Source of the DNA: Pseudomonas sp. BCA17
GTDB lineage: Bacteria > Pseudomonadota > Gammaproteobacteria > Pseudomonadales > Pseudomonadaceae
Assembly (NCBI RefSeq): GCF_004519405.1
Contig: NZ_SGWI01000001.1
Coordinates: 1,364,001 to 1,428,000 of the forward strand
DNA: 64,000 bases
Reading direction: 5' to 3'
The notes beneath the pieces are model-generated. The model worked only from the letters and a program-made list of their open reading frames with translations, was not told the origin of the DNA and did not search any database. The position numbers were made by a program, and so were the translations under genes. Shown here piece by piece: positions 1 to 8,375 of the stretch; the first letter of the stretch is position 1; each line of letters begins with the position of its first letter.

Positions 1-702
1 CCGCAACTGGTGGCCGCCGAACTGGAATGGGTGGTCGGCCCGCAAGGCGTGGTCGGCACCCGCGAGCAATTCCATGAACTGAAGATCCCCACCTACCTGC
101 TGCCCTCCGACTGCGAAGGCAAGGACAACCTGGTGGGCGCCGACGGTACACGGCTGGAGCCGTTCCGCATCGAGACCATTTATAAGAGCATCAGCCAACT
201 CGCCGAAATCTTCGACGTACAGGCGCGTGGCCAACAGCTGAACGATGAGCTCAAGGCGCGCCTGGCCAAATCCGTCGCCACTGCACAAAGCAAGGCCCTC
301 AAACAGGCCAGCGCCTTGGTGTGGTTCTCCAGCGCCGAGATGGCCAGCGATCCCTACGTGGCCGGTCACAAGGGCGTTCCGCAGTTCATGCTGGAAACCC
401 TGGGCCTGTCCAACGTGGTGCAGTCCGATGAAGAGTGGCCCGCGGTCGGCTGGGAAACCATTGCCAAGGCCAACCCGACCTTCCTGGTGATCGCACGCAT
501 GGACCGCCGCCGCTACCCGGCCGACGATCATGAAAAGAAGCTCGCCTTCCTGCGCAGCGACCCAGTGACCCGTAACATGGACGCGGTGAAAAACAACCGC
601 ATCATCATTATTGATGCCCTGGCCCTGCAGGCCAGCCTGCGCACGTTCGATGGCCTGGAACAATTGGCCGGCGCCATCGACGGCTACGACCTGCCGAAAT
701 GA
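1..702 (+). CDS. Periplasmic substrate-binding protein of an iron/cobalamin ABC importer (5' partial)
   Basis: The reading frame is open from base 1, so the signal peptide and first lobe lie outside the window; about 233 residues remain. The visible part has the pattern of the C-terminal lobe of FepB/BtuF-type binding proteins: a long linker helix, a lobe with GWETIAKANP (the region where this family lists its substrate site), and a C-terminal ASLRTFDGLEQLA stretch. Its stop overlaps the start of the permease gene as ATGA, so it belongs to a three-gene importer operon. The family captures ferric siderophores, haem or vitamin B12 in the periplasm; which ligand is bound here cannot be told. Family call firm, substrate unknown. 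Confidence 0.85.
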   Translation, partial: PQLVAAELEWVVGPQGVVGTREQFHELKIPTYLLPSDCEGKDNLVGADGTRLEPFRIETIYKSISQLAEIFDVQARGQQLNDELKARLAKSVATAQSKALKQASALVWFSSAEMASDPYVAGHKGVPQFMLETLGLSNVVQSDEEWPAVGWETIAKANPTFLVIARMDRRRYPADDHEKKLAFLRSDPVTRNMDAVKNNRIIIIDALALQASLRTFDGLEQLAGAIDGYDLPK

Positions 703-1703
703 TCCGCACCTTGCTCGCCCTCATCCTGCTCCTGCTCGCGATCCTCGCCGGCGTGGCCATCGGTGAAACCGCCATCGAACCGCAGGTGGTGTTGCAGGTG
801 CTCGCCAACAAACTGTGGGCGGCCGGCTACGTACTGGACCCGATCGATGAAGGCGTGGTGTGGAACTACCGCTTGACCCGCGCCCTGGTCGCTGCCGCCT
901 GTGGTGCGGGGCTGGCGACTTGCGGAGTGATTTTACAGTCCTTGCTGCGTAACCCGTTGGCCGATCCGTACCTGCTGGGCATCAGCGCCGGCGCCTCGAC
1001 CGGTGCAGTCCTGGTGGCCCTGATCGGCGTGGGCGGTGGCTTGATTTCACTGTCGGCGGGTGCATTTGTCGGCGCCATGGCCGCGTTTGCCCTGGTGATC
1101 CTGCTGGCGCGCGCCAGCGGTTCGGCCACCGGTACCGGGCAGATCATCCTCGCGGGCATTGCCGGTTCGCAGCTGTTCAATGCCCTCACCGCCTTCCTGA
1201 TCACCAAATCGGCCAGTTCCGAACAGGCCCGGGGCATCCTGTTCTGGTTGCTGGGTAACCTCAGTGGCGTACGTTGGCCCTCGGTATGGCTGGCAGTGCC
1301 TGTGGCAGTTCTGGGTCTGGCGGTTTGCCTGTGGCATCGCCGCGCACTGGATGCGTTTACCTTCGGCACCGATTCGGCGGCGTCCCTCGGCATCCCGGTG
1401 CGTCGCGTGCAGTTTGTGCTGGTGGGCTGTGCGGCGCTGGTCACGGCAGTGATGGTGTCGATTGTCGGCTCCATCGGCTTTGTCGGGCTGGTGATTCCCC
1501 ACGCCGTACGCCTGTTGCTCGGCACCGGGCACTCGCGCTTGTTGCCGGCCAGTGCGCTGGGTGGCGCGCTGTTTCTGATCGCCGCCGACGTGCTGTCGCG
1601 GACCTTGATCAAAGGCCAGGTGATCCCGGTGGGCGTGGTCACGGCACTGGTCGGTGCACCGGTGTTTGCGCTGATCCTGATCGGTCGGAGAAATGCGCGA
1701 TGA
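699..1703 (+). CDS. FecCD-family ABC importer permease
   Basis: 334 residues, normal for a FecCD/BtuC permease, with about ten hydrophobic segments spread over the whole length. The family motif NPLADPYLLGISAGAS is present near residue 85-100, and the C-terminal IGFVGLVIPHAVRLLLG contains the cytoplasmic coupling helix that contacts the ATPase. The start ATG overlaps the upstream binding-protein stop (ATGA), and its own stop overlaps the ATPase start in the same way, so the three proteins are translationally coupled. It forms the inner-membrane channel for ferric siderophore, haem or cobalamin. No residue seen here sets the substrate. Confidence 0.92.
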   Translation: MIRTLLALILLLLAILAGVAIGETAIEPQVVLQVLANKLWAAGYVLDPIDEGVVWNYRLTRALVAAACGAGLATCGVILQSLLRNPLADPYLLGISAGASTGAVLVALIGVGGGLISLSAGAFVGAMAAFALVILLARASGSATGTGQIILAGIAGSQLFNALTAFLITKSASSEQARGILFWLLGNLSGVRWPSVWLAVPVAVLGLAVCLWHRRALDAFTFGTDSAASLGIPVRRVQFVLVGCAALVTAVMVSIVGSIGFVGLVIPHAVRLLLGTGHSRLLPASALGGALFLIAADVLSRTLIKGQVIPVGVVTALVGAPVFALILIGRRNAR

Positions 1704-2464
1704 GTGTGCTGAGCTGCAAAGACCTGGGCTTCAAGGTGCGTGATGCCGAGTTACTGCACGGCATTCATCTTGACGTTCAGTTGGGCGAAACCCTGGGCAT
1801 CGTCGGGCCGAACGGCTCCGGCAAATCCACCTTGCTCAAACTGCTTGCCGGTCTGCGCACACCGGCCAGCGGCGAAGTACGCTTGGGCGGTCAACGCCTG
1901 AATGAACTGTCGCGCCGCGCCATCGCACAACAGCTGGCAGTGGTGGAGCAACAGGCCGATACCGACGACGCGATCCGCGTGTTCGACGCCGTGGCCCTCG
2001 GGCGCACGCCGTGGCTGTCGGCACTGAGCCCATGGTCGAGTGAAGATCACGCCATCGTCAACCAGGCGCTGCACGACGTGGACGCCACCCATCTTGGCCA
2101 GCGTGCCTGGCGCAGTCTCTCGGGCGGTGAACGCCAACGCGTACACATCGCCCGCGCCCTGGCACAGCGCCCGCAGATTCTGTTGTTGGATGAACCCACC
2201 AACCACCTGGACATCCAGCATCAACTGAGCATTTTGAAAGGTGTGCAAGCGCTGCCGGTGACCACGCTGATTGCCCTCCATGACCTGAACCAGGCGCTGA
2301 CCTGTGATCGCCTGGCCGTGCTGGACCGCGGGCGCCTGGTAGCGCTGGGCAAGCCGCTGGACGTGCTGACGCCACAACGCTTGCAAGACACCTTCGGCGT
2401 ACAGGCGCATTACCTGACAGACCCGTTTGATGGGGCACAGATACTGCGGCTACGCCCACATTGA
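1700..2464 (+). CDS. ABC importer ATP-binding subunit (FepC/BtuD type)
   Basis: 254 residues from the ATG that overlaps the permease stop; the frame is open further upstream but that is permease-coding shadow. All ATPase motifs are seen: Walker A GPNGSGKST near residue 36, signature SGGERQRVHIARA near 140, Walker B ILLLDEPTNHLD near 160, and a switch histidine in LIALHDLNQAL. This matches iron-chelate/B12 ATPases, which power uptake through the FecCD permease. It is the last gene of the operon: a 9-bp hairpin follows and the next gene is convergent. Confidence 0.93.
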   Translation: MSVLSCKDLGFKVRDAELLHGIHLDVQLGETLGIVGPNGSGKSTLLKLLAGLRTPASGEVRLGGQRLNELSRRAIAQQLAVVEQQADTDDAIRVFDAVALGRTPWLSALSPWSSEDHAIVNQALHDVDATHLGQRAWRSLSGGERQRVHIARALAQRPQILLLDEPTNHLDIQHQLSILKGVQALPVTTLIALHDLNQALTCDRLAVLDRGRLVALGKPLDVLTPQRLQDTFGVQAHYLTDPFDGAQILRLRPH

Positions 2465-2478
2465 CTGACAAAACATCA

Positions 2479-2500
2479 TCGGCAGCGGTGGCGCTGCCGA
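2479..2500. terminator. Hairpin between convergent genes
   Basis: TCGGCAGCG and CGCTGCCGA form a perfect 9-bp stem with a GTGG loop, lying between the stop of the ABC ATPase (plus strand) and the stop of the esterase (minus strand). There is no clear U-tract on either side, so it could act for both directions but is not a textbook intrinsic terminator. Confidence 0.5.
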
Positions 2501-2504
2501 ATGA

Positions 2505-3425
2505 TCAGGCGTTACCTATCCGGTTCACTATCCATTGCCGAGCGTAACCGAGCACGCCCCGCGCCATGCTCACGGGAAAATGAATAACCCCATGGGCCGC
2601 CTCCGGCAACAGATGCGCCTCAGCCCTCGGCCAGCGCTCAGCGATCAACAGCGTGTCATCTTTCAGCGGGTCCAGTTCCCCCACGAACATCAACGCCGGC
2701 GGCAAGCCGTCGAAGTCGCCATAGAGGGGTGACAACGGCGGCTGCCGACGCTGCTCATCGCTCAAGCCCGGGGTCAACATGCGCAGCGCCTCGACCATGC
2801 CCGGCCCATCGAGCAACAAGGTGTCCGCTCCTGCCGCGCGCACGCTTGGTGCGCCGGCCAGGTCATAAACGCCGTAATACAACACCGCCCCGCTCACCCG
2901 CTGGAGCAACTGCGGCCACTGCTTCAATGCGAGCAAGGTCGCCGCGGCCAAATGACCGCCAGCCGATTCGCCGACGACAATCACCGGCAAGCCGGCAAAC
3001 TCATCGGTGGTAAGCAGCCAGCGGGCGGCCGCCAGGCAGTCATCCATCAGCCCTTCGACGGGCGTGTCGATCGCCAGCCGATAATCCACCGACACCACCG
3101 CCACGTCGCAGGCGTTGACCATGCCCAGGTTGAGGTCGTCATCCATCTGCGCATTGCCGATCACCCAGCCGCCGCCGTGGATATCCAGCACCACTCCCTT
3201 GGGCTGAACACTCGGACGCAGGATACGCACGGGCACTGAGTCGACAGTTGTACATTGCGCCGGTGGCGCCTTTTTGATCTTTTGCCCCGCCCGCAACAAC
3301 GCTTGAATCAAACGTGGTGTGACCCGGTTGCGGATTTTAAAGCGTGGCATCCAGGCGAGTTTCTGGTTGAAACGGCGCATCTCGGCCAGTTCAGGCTCAC
3401 TGGCGGGCCACAGTTTATGGGCCAT
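2505..3425 (-). CDS. Alpha/beta hydrolase, hormone-sensitive-lipase-like esterase
   Basis: 306 residues starting at the ATG that overlaps the TspO stop codon (ATGA); a TTG lies one codon upstream. The HSL-family oxyanion motif HGGGW and the nucleophile elbow GESAGG are both visible, with a plausible acid in GELDPLKDD and a catalytic histidine in AAHGVIHFP. These enzymes hydrolyse short-chain or aryl esters and some lipids in the cytoplasm. The overlap implies coupling to the TspO gene, which hints at a membrane-lipid or sterol-like ligand, but that is only inference from context. Confidence 0.88.
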   Translation of the reverse strand: MAHKLWPASEPELAEMRRFNQKLAWMPRFKIRNRVTPRLIQALLRAGQKIKKAPPAQCTTVDSVPVRILRPSVQPKGVVLDIHGGGWVIGNAQMDDDLNLGMVNACDVAVVSVDYRLAIDTPVEGLMDDCLAAARWLLTTDEFAGLPVIVVGESAGGHLAAATLLALKQWPQLLQRVSGAVLYYGVYDLAGAPSVRAAGADTLLLDGPGMVEALRMLTPGLSDEQRRQPPLSPLYGDFDGLPPALMFVGELDPLKDDTLLIAERWPRAEAHLLPEAAHGVIHFPVSMARGVLGYARQWIVNRIGNA

Positions 3426-3865
3426 CAACGATTATTCCGCAGGATCGAGAAGTTCAGCGCCGCCGCCACACACAGCCAGGCCAGATAAGGGAACAGCATC
3501 AAACCGGTGATCAGGTCCAGGCGCACGGCCAACACCACCATCGCCGCCACGGTCACCCACAGCACCGCGATAATCACCATCCCGGCAAGAATGCGATGGG
3601 CGCCGAAGAACACCGGCGTCCACAACGTATTCAACGCAATCTGTGCCGCCCACAAGGCCAGCACCACTTGGCTGCCGGGGATGAGGCTGAGGCGATAACC
3701 GGCCCAGGCCAGCAAGAGATAGATGATGGTCCACGCCACCGGGAACAGCCAATTGGGTGGCGTGAAGCTGGGTTTGACGAGGGATTCATACCAGGCGCCT
3801 GGCTTGAAGAGCAGGCCGGTACTGGCAGCGGCGACGCAGGCAAGCAGGAAGATGAAAAAGGTCAT
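3425..3865 (-). CDS. tspO: TspO/MBR family tryptophan-rich sensory protein
   Basis: 146 residues from an ATG preceded by AAGGACC; the frame runs 25 codons further but without support. Five hydrophobic segments and the aromatic-rich pattern of TspO are visible: a short first helix, then GAWYESLVKPSFTPPNWLFPVAW, the most conserved signature (here only its W, P and F positions are noted), and a fifth helix with LFPYLAWLCVAAALN. TspO proteins are inner-membrane tetrapyrrole/porphyrin-binding proteins linked to oxidative stress. Co-transcribed with the downstream esterase through an ATGA overlap. Confidence 0.9.
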   Translation of the reverse strand: MTFFIFLLACVAAASTGLLFKPGAWYESLVKPSFTPPNWLFPVAWTIIYLLLAWAGYRLSLIPGSQVVLALWAAQIALNTLWTPVFFGAHRILAGMVIIAVLWVTVAAMVVLAVRLDLITGLMLFPYLAWLCVAAALNFSILRNNR

Positions 3866-3960
3866 GGTCGGTCCTTGGCTGAGCATTTCATGCTTGGACG
3901 TGCCGCACACCGGTAAAAGTTCACTGCCAGTATCGTGCAAGCATTACCGCCACACTCACG

Positions 3961-4524
3961 CTAGGCCGGCTCCACAATCCTCAACCAAGGCCACCGTGCC
4001 TGATAACTACCGGCCTTGCGCGCAAACAACTCCCGCTCCGGATGCACGGGGTTGATGCGCAGCACCCCCTGCTCCACATCCTCCAGACCATAGGGCGCAT
4101 ACACCTCGCCCGTCGCAATCTCCAGGCTGATACACGTGCCCGCCACCAGGTAACGATCAATCCCCTGCTTGGCCGTGTGCAACTGCGGATAAGGCCGGCC
4201 GAACCGCTGACCGTACCAAAGGTGAACCCGCGCCTGGTTCTTCACCTCGACGTTTACGCCCAAATCCTGGAACAGCACCTCGGCCGAACGGATCACCCTG
4301 TCCTCAGCCTCGTAGGACAGGTCCGTATCGAAGTAGAAGACGTCGTAGTCCTTCACGCCCTGATCAGCAGGCCAATTCGACTGGTGGTTCCACACCGCCT
4401 GGAACAGGCAGCCCGCCGTAAGGAAGCACTGGTCCACCCCGAGGTCAGGCAGGCGCGCAGTGATTTCGGCGTTGATAGGGTTGGCCATGGCCAGGTCGAG
4501 CAGGGTTTCGGCGGTTAATGTCAT
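3961..4524 (-). CDS. Nucleotidyltransferase-family protein (DUF925-like)
   Basis: 187 residues from an ATG with a strong AAAGGAGTG ribosome site 6 bases upstream. The sequence has KDYDVFYFDTDLS, an acidic strand typical of the minimal nucleotidyltransferase fold, followed by a second region DLGVNVEVKNQARVHLWY that is characteristic of the DUF925 family. The substrate is not known for the family. It is preceded on the same strand by a very short ORF that could be its leader. Family call good, function open. Confidence 0.8.
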   Translation of the reverse strand: MTLTAETLLDLAMANPINAEITARLPDLGVDQCFLTAGCLFQAVWNHQSNWPADQGVKDYDVFYFDTDLSYEAEDRVIRSAEVLFQDLGVNVEVKNQARVHLWYGQRFGRPYPQLHTAKQGIDRYLVAGTCISLEIATGEVYAPYGLEDVEQGVLRINPVHPERELFARKAGSYQARWPWLRIVEPA

Positions 4525-4537
4525 GTGCACTCCTTTG

Positions 4538-4642
4538 CTACAAAACCAGACGGCTACCTTCAGTTGCCCCCAGGATGGATATCCGCATATTGAACGGGGC
4601 AATGAGCAGCAGTAACGCGGCGACAACTTTTAGCATAAGCAT
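4538..4642 (-). CDS. Possible 34-residue membrane microprotein
   Basis: ATG at 4642 is preceded by CAGGATGAA, a reasonable ribosome site. The peptide starts MLMLKVVAALLLLIAPF, a single hydrophobic segment after one lysine, and ends in a short polar tail. It stops 13 bases before the nucleotidyltransferase start, so it could be a small membrane protein or a translated leader. Evidence is only the ORF, its ribosome site and composition. Confidence 0.35.
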   Translation of the reverse strand: MLMLKVVAALLLLIAPFNMRISILGATEGSRLVL

Positions 4643-4674
4643 TTCATCCTGAAATCTGCGTTGACCGCTGAAAA

Positions 4675-4908
4675 TCAGCCCTTCAACTCCCCCGCACGAT
4701 GAGTTGCCGCATCATCGTAAATCACATAGAGCGACTCGGCGATCTGGCTTTTTATCGCTTTGGTAGCCTCGAGGCCCAGCACAAAACCTTCGGCCTTGCC
4801 GCCGGCACGGTTGAGTTCTTCCTGGGTGGAAGCGCCGGTGATAGCGTCGAAAAGCTTGGTAGCGTGGGGACCTACGCCTTTAGGGAGGGAAATCTGATCG
4901 ATAGACAT
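4675..4908 (-). CDS. Small conserved-looking hypothetical protein
   Basis: 77 residues; the frame is open upstream but the first well-formed start is the ATG at 4908, preceded by AAGGTATCGCCC. The protein is soluble, begins MSIDQISLPKGVGPHATKLFDAI, and looks mostly helical with AQ/AE-rich segments. No signal peptide or known motif. I do not recognise the family. The 306 bases upstream to the cupin gene hold no other supportable gene. Confidence 0.55.
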   Translation of the reverse strand: MSIDQISLPKGVGPHATKLFDAITGASTQEELNRAGGKAEGFVLGLEATKAIKSQIAESLYVIYDDAATHRAGELKG

Positions 4909-5214
4909 GGGCGATACCTTGCAAGAGAGAAATCGGTAGCGCGTGGAACCACTGCCGGGGTGGCATGGTAGACCTGTTTCGGCAGAAAGGTGGGCACATT
5001 TCCACTCGGTCAATTGAAGATAATGATCCTCGACCAGTGGCTACATTCCTTTGCGTTTGATCCCCTGGAAAGTCAACGGCACGCGTGTGCCATGGGACGA
5101 GAGCACGTTGTGCAATGGGGCGGTAATTGCTGACGCCGTGAGCGTGCAGGATCGTTCAAGCCGGCTGATCGTGCTTTCGATACCGTGATGCCTCTTACTA
5201 CTGGAGGATCCACC

Positions 5215-5595
5215 ATGGCGCAGGCACAGCATTCGGCACACCCCGTCAATCTCGTCCATAAGGCTTCGCTCATCGATGAGCAGTGGAGTCCGCGGGTGGT
5301 GGCCGAGATGAACGACTACCAGTTCAAGGTGGTACGTATCGAGGGGGAGTTCATTTGGCATTCGCACCCGGAAACCGACGAGGCGTTTCTGGTGCTGGAG
5401 GGGACGCTGCGTATCGACCTTCCCGAAGGCCCCGTGTACGTGGCAGCGGGTGAGTTGTATGTAGTGCCCCGGGGGGTAGAGCACAGGACGGCGGCCGAGG
5501 GGGAAGCCAAGCTGATGATGATCGAACCTCGGGGCATCCTGAATACCGGGCATGAAGGCGGAGAACGCACGGCCGTGAATGACCGCTGGATCTGA
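5215..5595 (+). CDS. Single-domain cupin protein
   Basis: 126 residues from an ATG preceded by GGAGGATCCACC. Cupin motif 1 is clear (WHSHPETDEAFLVLEG, with the HxH...E metal ligands near residues 49-57) and motif 2 follows (YVVPRGVEHRTAAEGEA, with the second histidine). The arrangement predicts a beta-barrel binding one divalent metal. Such small cupins serve as isomerases, dioxygenases or binding proteins; nothing here sets the reaction. It appears monocistronic. Confidence 0.88.
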   Translation: MAQAQHSAHPVNLVHKASLIDEQWSPRVVAEMNDYQFKVVRIEGEFIWHSHPETDEAFLVLEGTLRIDLPEGPVYVAAGELYVVPRGVEHRTAAEGEAKLMMIEPRGILNTGHEGGERTAVNDRWI

Positions 5596-5681
5596 AGCCG
5601 GTGCTGGCGGTTGCTGCTGCGCGAAATGCTGGGATGATGCGCAACTGAAATACGACCATTAAGCCTTTTTGGGAAGCCTTT

Positions 5682-6074
5682 ATGCCCTTGAGCAAACGCG
5701 ACGCCAGCCGCATCGAGCGCCGCCTTGTCGCCACACTCACCGATGCCTGCGAAACCGCCAAAGTCGAGATCCCGGGTTTTGAGTGGCTGACGCATACCGT
5801 CAATTACGATGCGTTTGCGCAAAGCCTGCGCATCACTTGGGTATTCGACACGCGCGCCAGCAAGGATCACGCCCTGGCCAGCGGCGTCGACCAGCGCATG
5901 CGCGAGTTGACTGCCGCTGCGCTGCACGAGGCCGAGGCCCCTGCCGTGCAGCTGGACCGCTGTGTGCGCTTTGATTCTGAAGAAGCTTGTCTCCAGGAGC
6001 ATGGCGGCGATTGGCGTCTACGGCTGGCCCGGACGCGCACTGACAAGCGCGAGAGCCCACGGACTGATCCCTAG
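5682..6074 (+). CDS. Hypothetical cytoplasmic protein, 130 residues
   Basis: Starts MPLSKRDASRIERRLVATL and shows a helical N-terminal region followed by alternating strands (HTVNYDAFAQSLRITWVFDTR). There is no signal peptide or transmembrane segment. Codon use is typical for the window, so it is probably expressed. I do not recognise a function; annotation as a Fis-like regulator would be unsafe because no HTH is visible. Confidence 0.6.
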   Translation: MPLSKRDASRIERRLVATLTDACETAKVEIPGFEWLTHTVNYDAFAQSLRITWVFDTRASKDHALASGVDQRMRELTAAALHEAEAPAVQLDRCVRFDSEEACLQEHGGDWRLRLARTRTDKRESPRTDP

Positions 6075-6159
6075 ATAATGCCCATCCTGCCGCCGCGGTA
6101 CGCAAATCCCGCGCAATGAAGTCGCCCGCACCCGCCGTCGTTCTCGCCGCTGCCTTGCA

Positions 6160-6243
6160 ATGGGCCTCGCCGTGACGCTGGAATCGACGTCGAGCCAGAC
6201 GCGCTATGTGAATGAGTTCACGGCGCTGGGCGTGGTGCGTTAA
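6160..6243 (+). other. Short ORF, possible gene remnant
   Basis: A 27-codon frame ending RYVNEFTALGVVR lies alone between the hypothetical gene and the oxidase gene. It has no ribosome site and reads like the tail of a longer protein, so it may be a remnant, but I could not place it in a family. Confidence 0.2.
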
Positions 6244-6284
6244 CGTGTCGCTTCTCAACCCAGCCTCTCACGCGAGTATCAACC

Positions 6285-7460
6285 TTGGAACGATATGAAT
6301 CGCTGGTCATCGGCCTGGGTGCCATGGGTGCCGCCACCGTGTACCAACTGGCCAAAGCCGGTGTAAAGGTCGCGGGTATCGACCGTCATCACCCGCCCCA
6401 CACGCTGGGTTCAAGCCATGGCGACACGCGGATTACGCGGCTGTCGGTGGGTGAAGGCGCACAGTACGTGCCCATCGTGCGCAATTCGCACCGGATCTGG
6501 CGAGAGCTGGAAGCACGCTCGGGCGAGTCGTTGTTCGAGCAGTCGGGGTTGCTGGTGCTGACCTCCCGTGAAGATTTCGACCCCGGCGATGAAACCGACT
6601 TCACCTTGCGCACCATTGGCCTGGCGCAGACCTACGGTATCGAACACCAGATATTGGATGCCCCGCAGATTCGCCAACGTTTTCCTCAATTCGCCCACGT
6701 GGCCGACAGCGCCATCGGCTACTACGAACCGGGTGGCGGTTTCGTACGGCCCGAGCGCTGCATCGAGGTGCAACTGCGCCTGGCCGAACAACAGGGCGCG
6801 ACGCTGTACACAGGCGAGACGGTGACGCACATCAGCTCGGATGAACACGGCGTGACGGTGACCACCGACCAGCGCACCTTGCAGGCCGGCAAGCTGGTAG
6901 TGAGCGCAGGCAACTGGGCGGGTGATTTGCTGGGGGCGCCATTTGACCGGCTGCTCAAGGTGTATCGGCAACAGCTGTTCTGGTTCGAGCTGGAACCGGG
7001 CGCAGCGCTGGTGGGGGCCTCACCGACCTTCATCCTCACGCATGGTCCGGGCGAGAGTCATATCAACTACGGTTTCCCGGCGTTGCCAGGCGAAGGCAGC
7101 TTGAAAGTGGCGACGGCGCAGTACCACACCGCCTCCACGCCGCAGACGCTGGATCGCACGGTCTCGCCCGCGCAGGAGCGAGAGATGTACGCGCAACAGG
7201 TACAGGGGCGTATCGCCGGACTGACGGCCAAGGTGGTCAAGTCGGCGGTGTGCGCCTACACCGTGACACCCGACCACCACTTCATCATCGACAAGCACCC
7301 GACGTTGCAGCACACCCTGGTGGTGTCGCCGTGTTCGGGGCATGGCTTCAAGCATTCAGCGGCGTTGGGCGAAGCCTTTGCGCAGTGGTGCATACGGGGC
7401 ACGAGCGAGCTGGATCTGTCGTCGTTTTCGTTGCAGCGCTTCGAGGGGCAAACGTTCTGA
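6285..7460 (+). CDS. solA: FAD-dependent oxidase, N-methyl-L-tryptophan/sarcosine oxidase type
   Basis: 391 residues, the length of monomeric sarcosine/N-methyltryptophan oxidases. The N-terminus has the dinucleotide fold GLGAMGAATVYQLA; SSHGDTRITRL is the conserved segment following it. Near residue 320, VCAYTVTPDHHFIID carries the cysteine that binds FAD covalently in this family, and SPCSGHGFKHS is the usual C-terminal glycine-rich motif. The enzyme oxidatively demethylates an N-methyl amino acid, releasing formaldehyde and H2O2. The only in-frame start near the N-terminus is TTG with a weak ribosome site. SolA is the closest match but the substrate is not proved. Confidence 0.85.
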   Translation: MERYESLVIGLGAMGAATVYQLAKAGVKVAGIDRHHPPHTLGSSHGDTRITRLSVGEGAQYVPIVRNSHRIWRELEARSGESLFEQSGLLVLTSREDFDPGDETDFTLRTIGLAQTYGIEHQILDAPQIRQRFPQFAHVADSAIGYYEPGGGFVRPERCIEVQLRLAEQQGATLYTGETVTHISSDEHGVTVTTDQRTLQAGKLVVSAGNWAGDLLGAPFDRLLKVYRQQLFWFELEPGAALVGASPTFILTHGPGESHINYGFPALPGEGSLKVATAQYHTASTPQTLDRTVSPAQEREMYAQQVQGRIAGLTAKVVKSAVCAYTVTPDHHFIIDKHPTLQHTLVVSPCSGHGFKHSAALGEAFAQWCIRGTSELDLSSFSLQRFEGQTF

Positions 7461-7461
7461 C

Positions 7462-7510
7462 TCAACGCCAGGGTGCCAGTGGGCACGCCCACCTCCCCCA
7501 GGGGCGTTGA
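7462..7510. terminator. Inverted repeat between convergent genes
   Basis: TCAACGCC at 7462 and GGCGTTGA at 7503 are perfect complements, and the intervening bases contain a smaller GTGCC/GGCAC hairpin. It lies between the convergent oxidase and BPL-N genes. There is no U-run, so the terminator reading is tentative. Confidence 0.35.
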
Positions 7511-7513
7511 TCC

Positions 7514-8248
7514 TTATAAGTTACGTATCAACGCCCCAAAGAGATCGCCACGCGGCATTTTGCTCAACGGGATGTCGGCATTCTCGAACCATTCGCGCCC
7601 TGCCTCCGGGTGGGGGCCGCTCAGGACTACTACGCCCTTCTCATAGGTATACCGCGCCGCCGCGACATCACCGTTGCGGTAGGTCGCGATGGGTTTGTAG
7701 GGCGCGCTCGGGTCGGCCTTGGGGAAGTAAGGGCCGTCCTGGAAGAAGACGTGGTCGCGCTTGCCTTCCCACGTGACCTGCACGGCCGCGTCGGCGATGC
7801 CGGGCACTTCAAAGCCGGGCCGGCCGGCTTCGCCGTCGAGGTCCTGGGGGATCAGGCCGAGGTTGCTGTCATCCGCCAGGTACGCGCCCATGCACAACCC
7901 CAGGTAGCGTCCGCCGTTGGCGACGTAACCGCGAATCGCCTCGATGCGCGCATCGCCCAGGCTGCGCAGGGCATCGGGAATGTCCTGGCCACCGCCGGGT
8001 TGCACGTAGAGGTCGTAGCGCGCCAGGGTGTGTGGGGTGATGTCGATGGCCTCATCCGCGCCCACGTAATCAATCTGGTAATCCGGGTTGAGGCGGTGCA
8101 GCGCCTTCGCCACGTTCTCGGAACAGTCATCACAGCCCGCCGGGCCGCGGTAGATGGCGACATGGGTGATGGGCGTCGCAGCTTCGGCCGGTGAGGGCAG
8201 CAAAAGCGCGAATGCAAACAATGTGGCGGCGACAGCTCGCAGGTTCAT
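7514..8248 (-). CDS. Exported BPL-N domain protein (class I amidotransferase-like)
   Basis: 244 residues from the ATG at 8248 (AGGAGCC upstream). Residues 1-24 form a signal peptide ending PSPAEAA. The mature part has a glutaminase-like fold seen in the biotin-protein-ligase N-terminal family: VQPGGGQDIPDAL, then YLGLCMGAYLA with the nucleophile-elbow cysteine, and a late HPEAGREWFE histidine. The protein would act in the periplasm. BPL-N domains have no proven reaction; a hydrolase or ligand-binding role is inferred from the fold only. Transcribed divergently from the LysE-type exporter. Confidence 0.8.
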   Translation of the reverse strand: MNLRAVAATLFAFALLLPSPAEAATPITHVAIYRGPAGCDDCSENVAKALHRLNPDYQIDYVGADEAIDITPHTLARYDLYVQPGGGQDIPDALRSLGDARIEAIRGYVANGGRYLGLCMGAYLADDSNLGLIPQDLDGEAGRPGFEVPGIADAAVQVTWEGKRDHVFFQDGPYFPKADPSAPYKPIATYRNGDVAAARYTYEKGVVVLSGPHPEAGREWFENADIPLSKMPRGDLFGALIRNL

Positions 8249-8375
8249 GGCCGAGGGCTCCTGTACGGACAACCCAAAGCCTATAGCGATTGCGCCCTTC
8301 AATCCGTTAACAGTTGTAAAAGCCGCTCACATGAGGATAACTGGGGGTCGTGCCTTGTTTTCGAGAGCGTCCGCC

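Noticed and set aside
5041..5553. Minus-strand ORF opposite the cupin gene
   Set aside because: Antisense of a well-supported cupin; no ribosome site or motif.
6075..6284. A full extra gene between the hypothetical protein and the oxidase
   Set aside because: Only a 27-codon ORF without ribosome site was found; kept as a low-confidence remnant.
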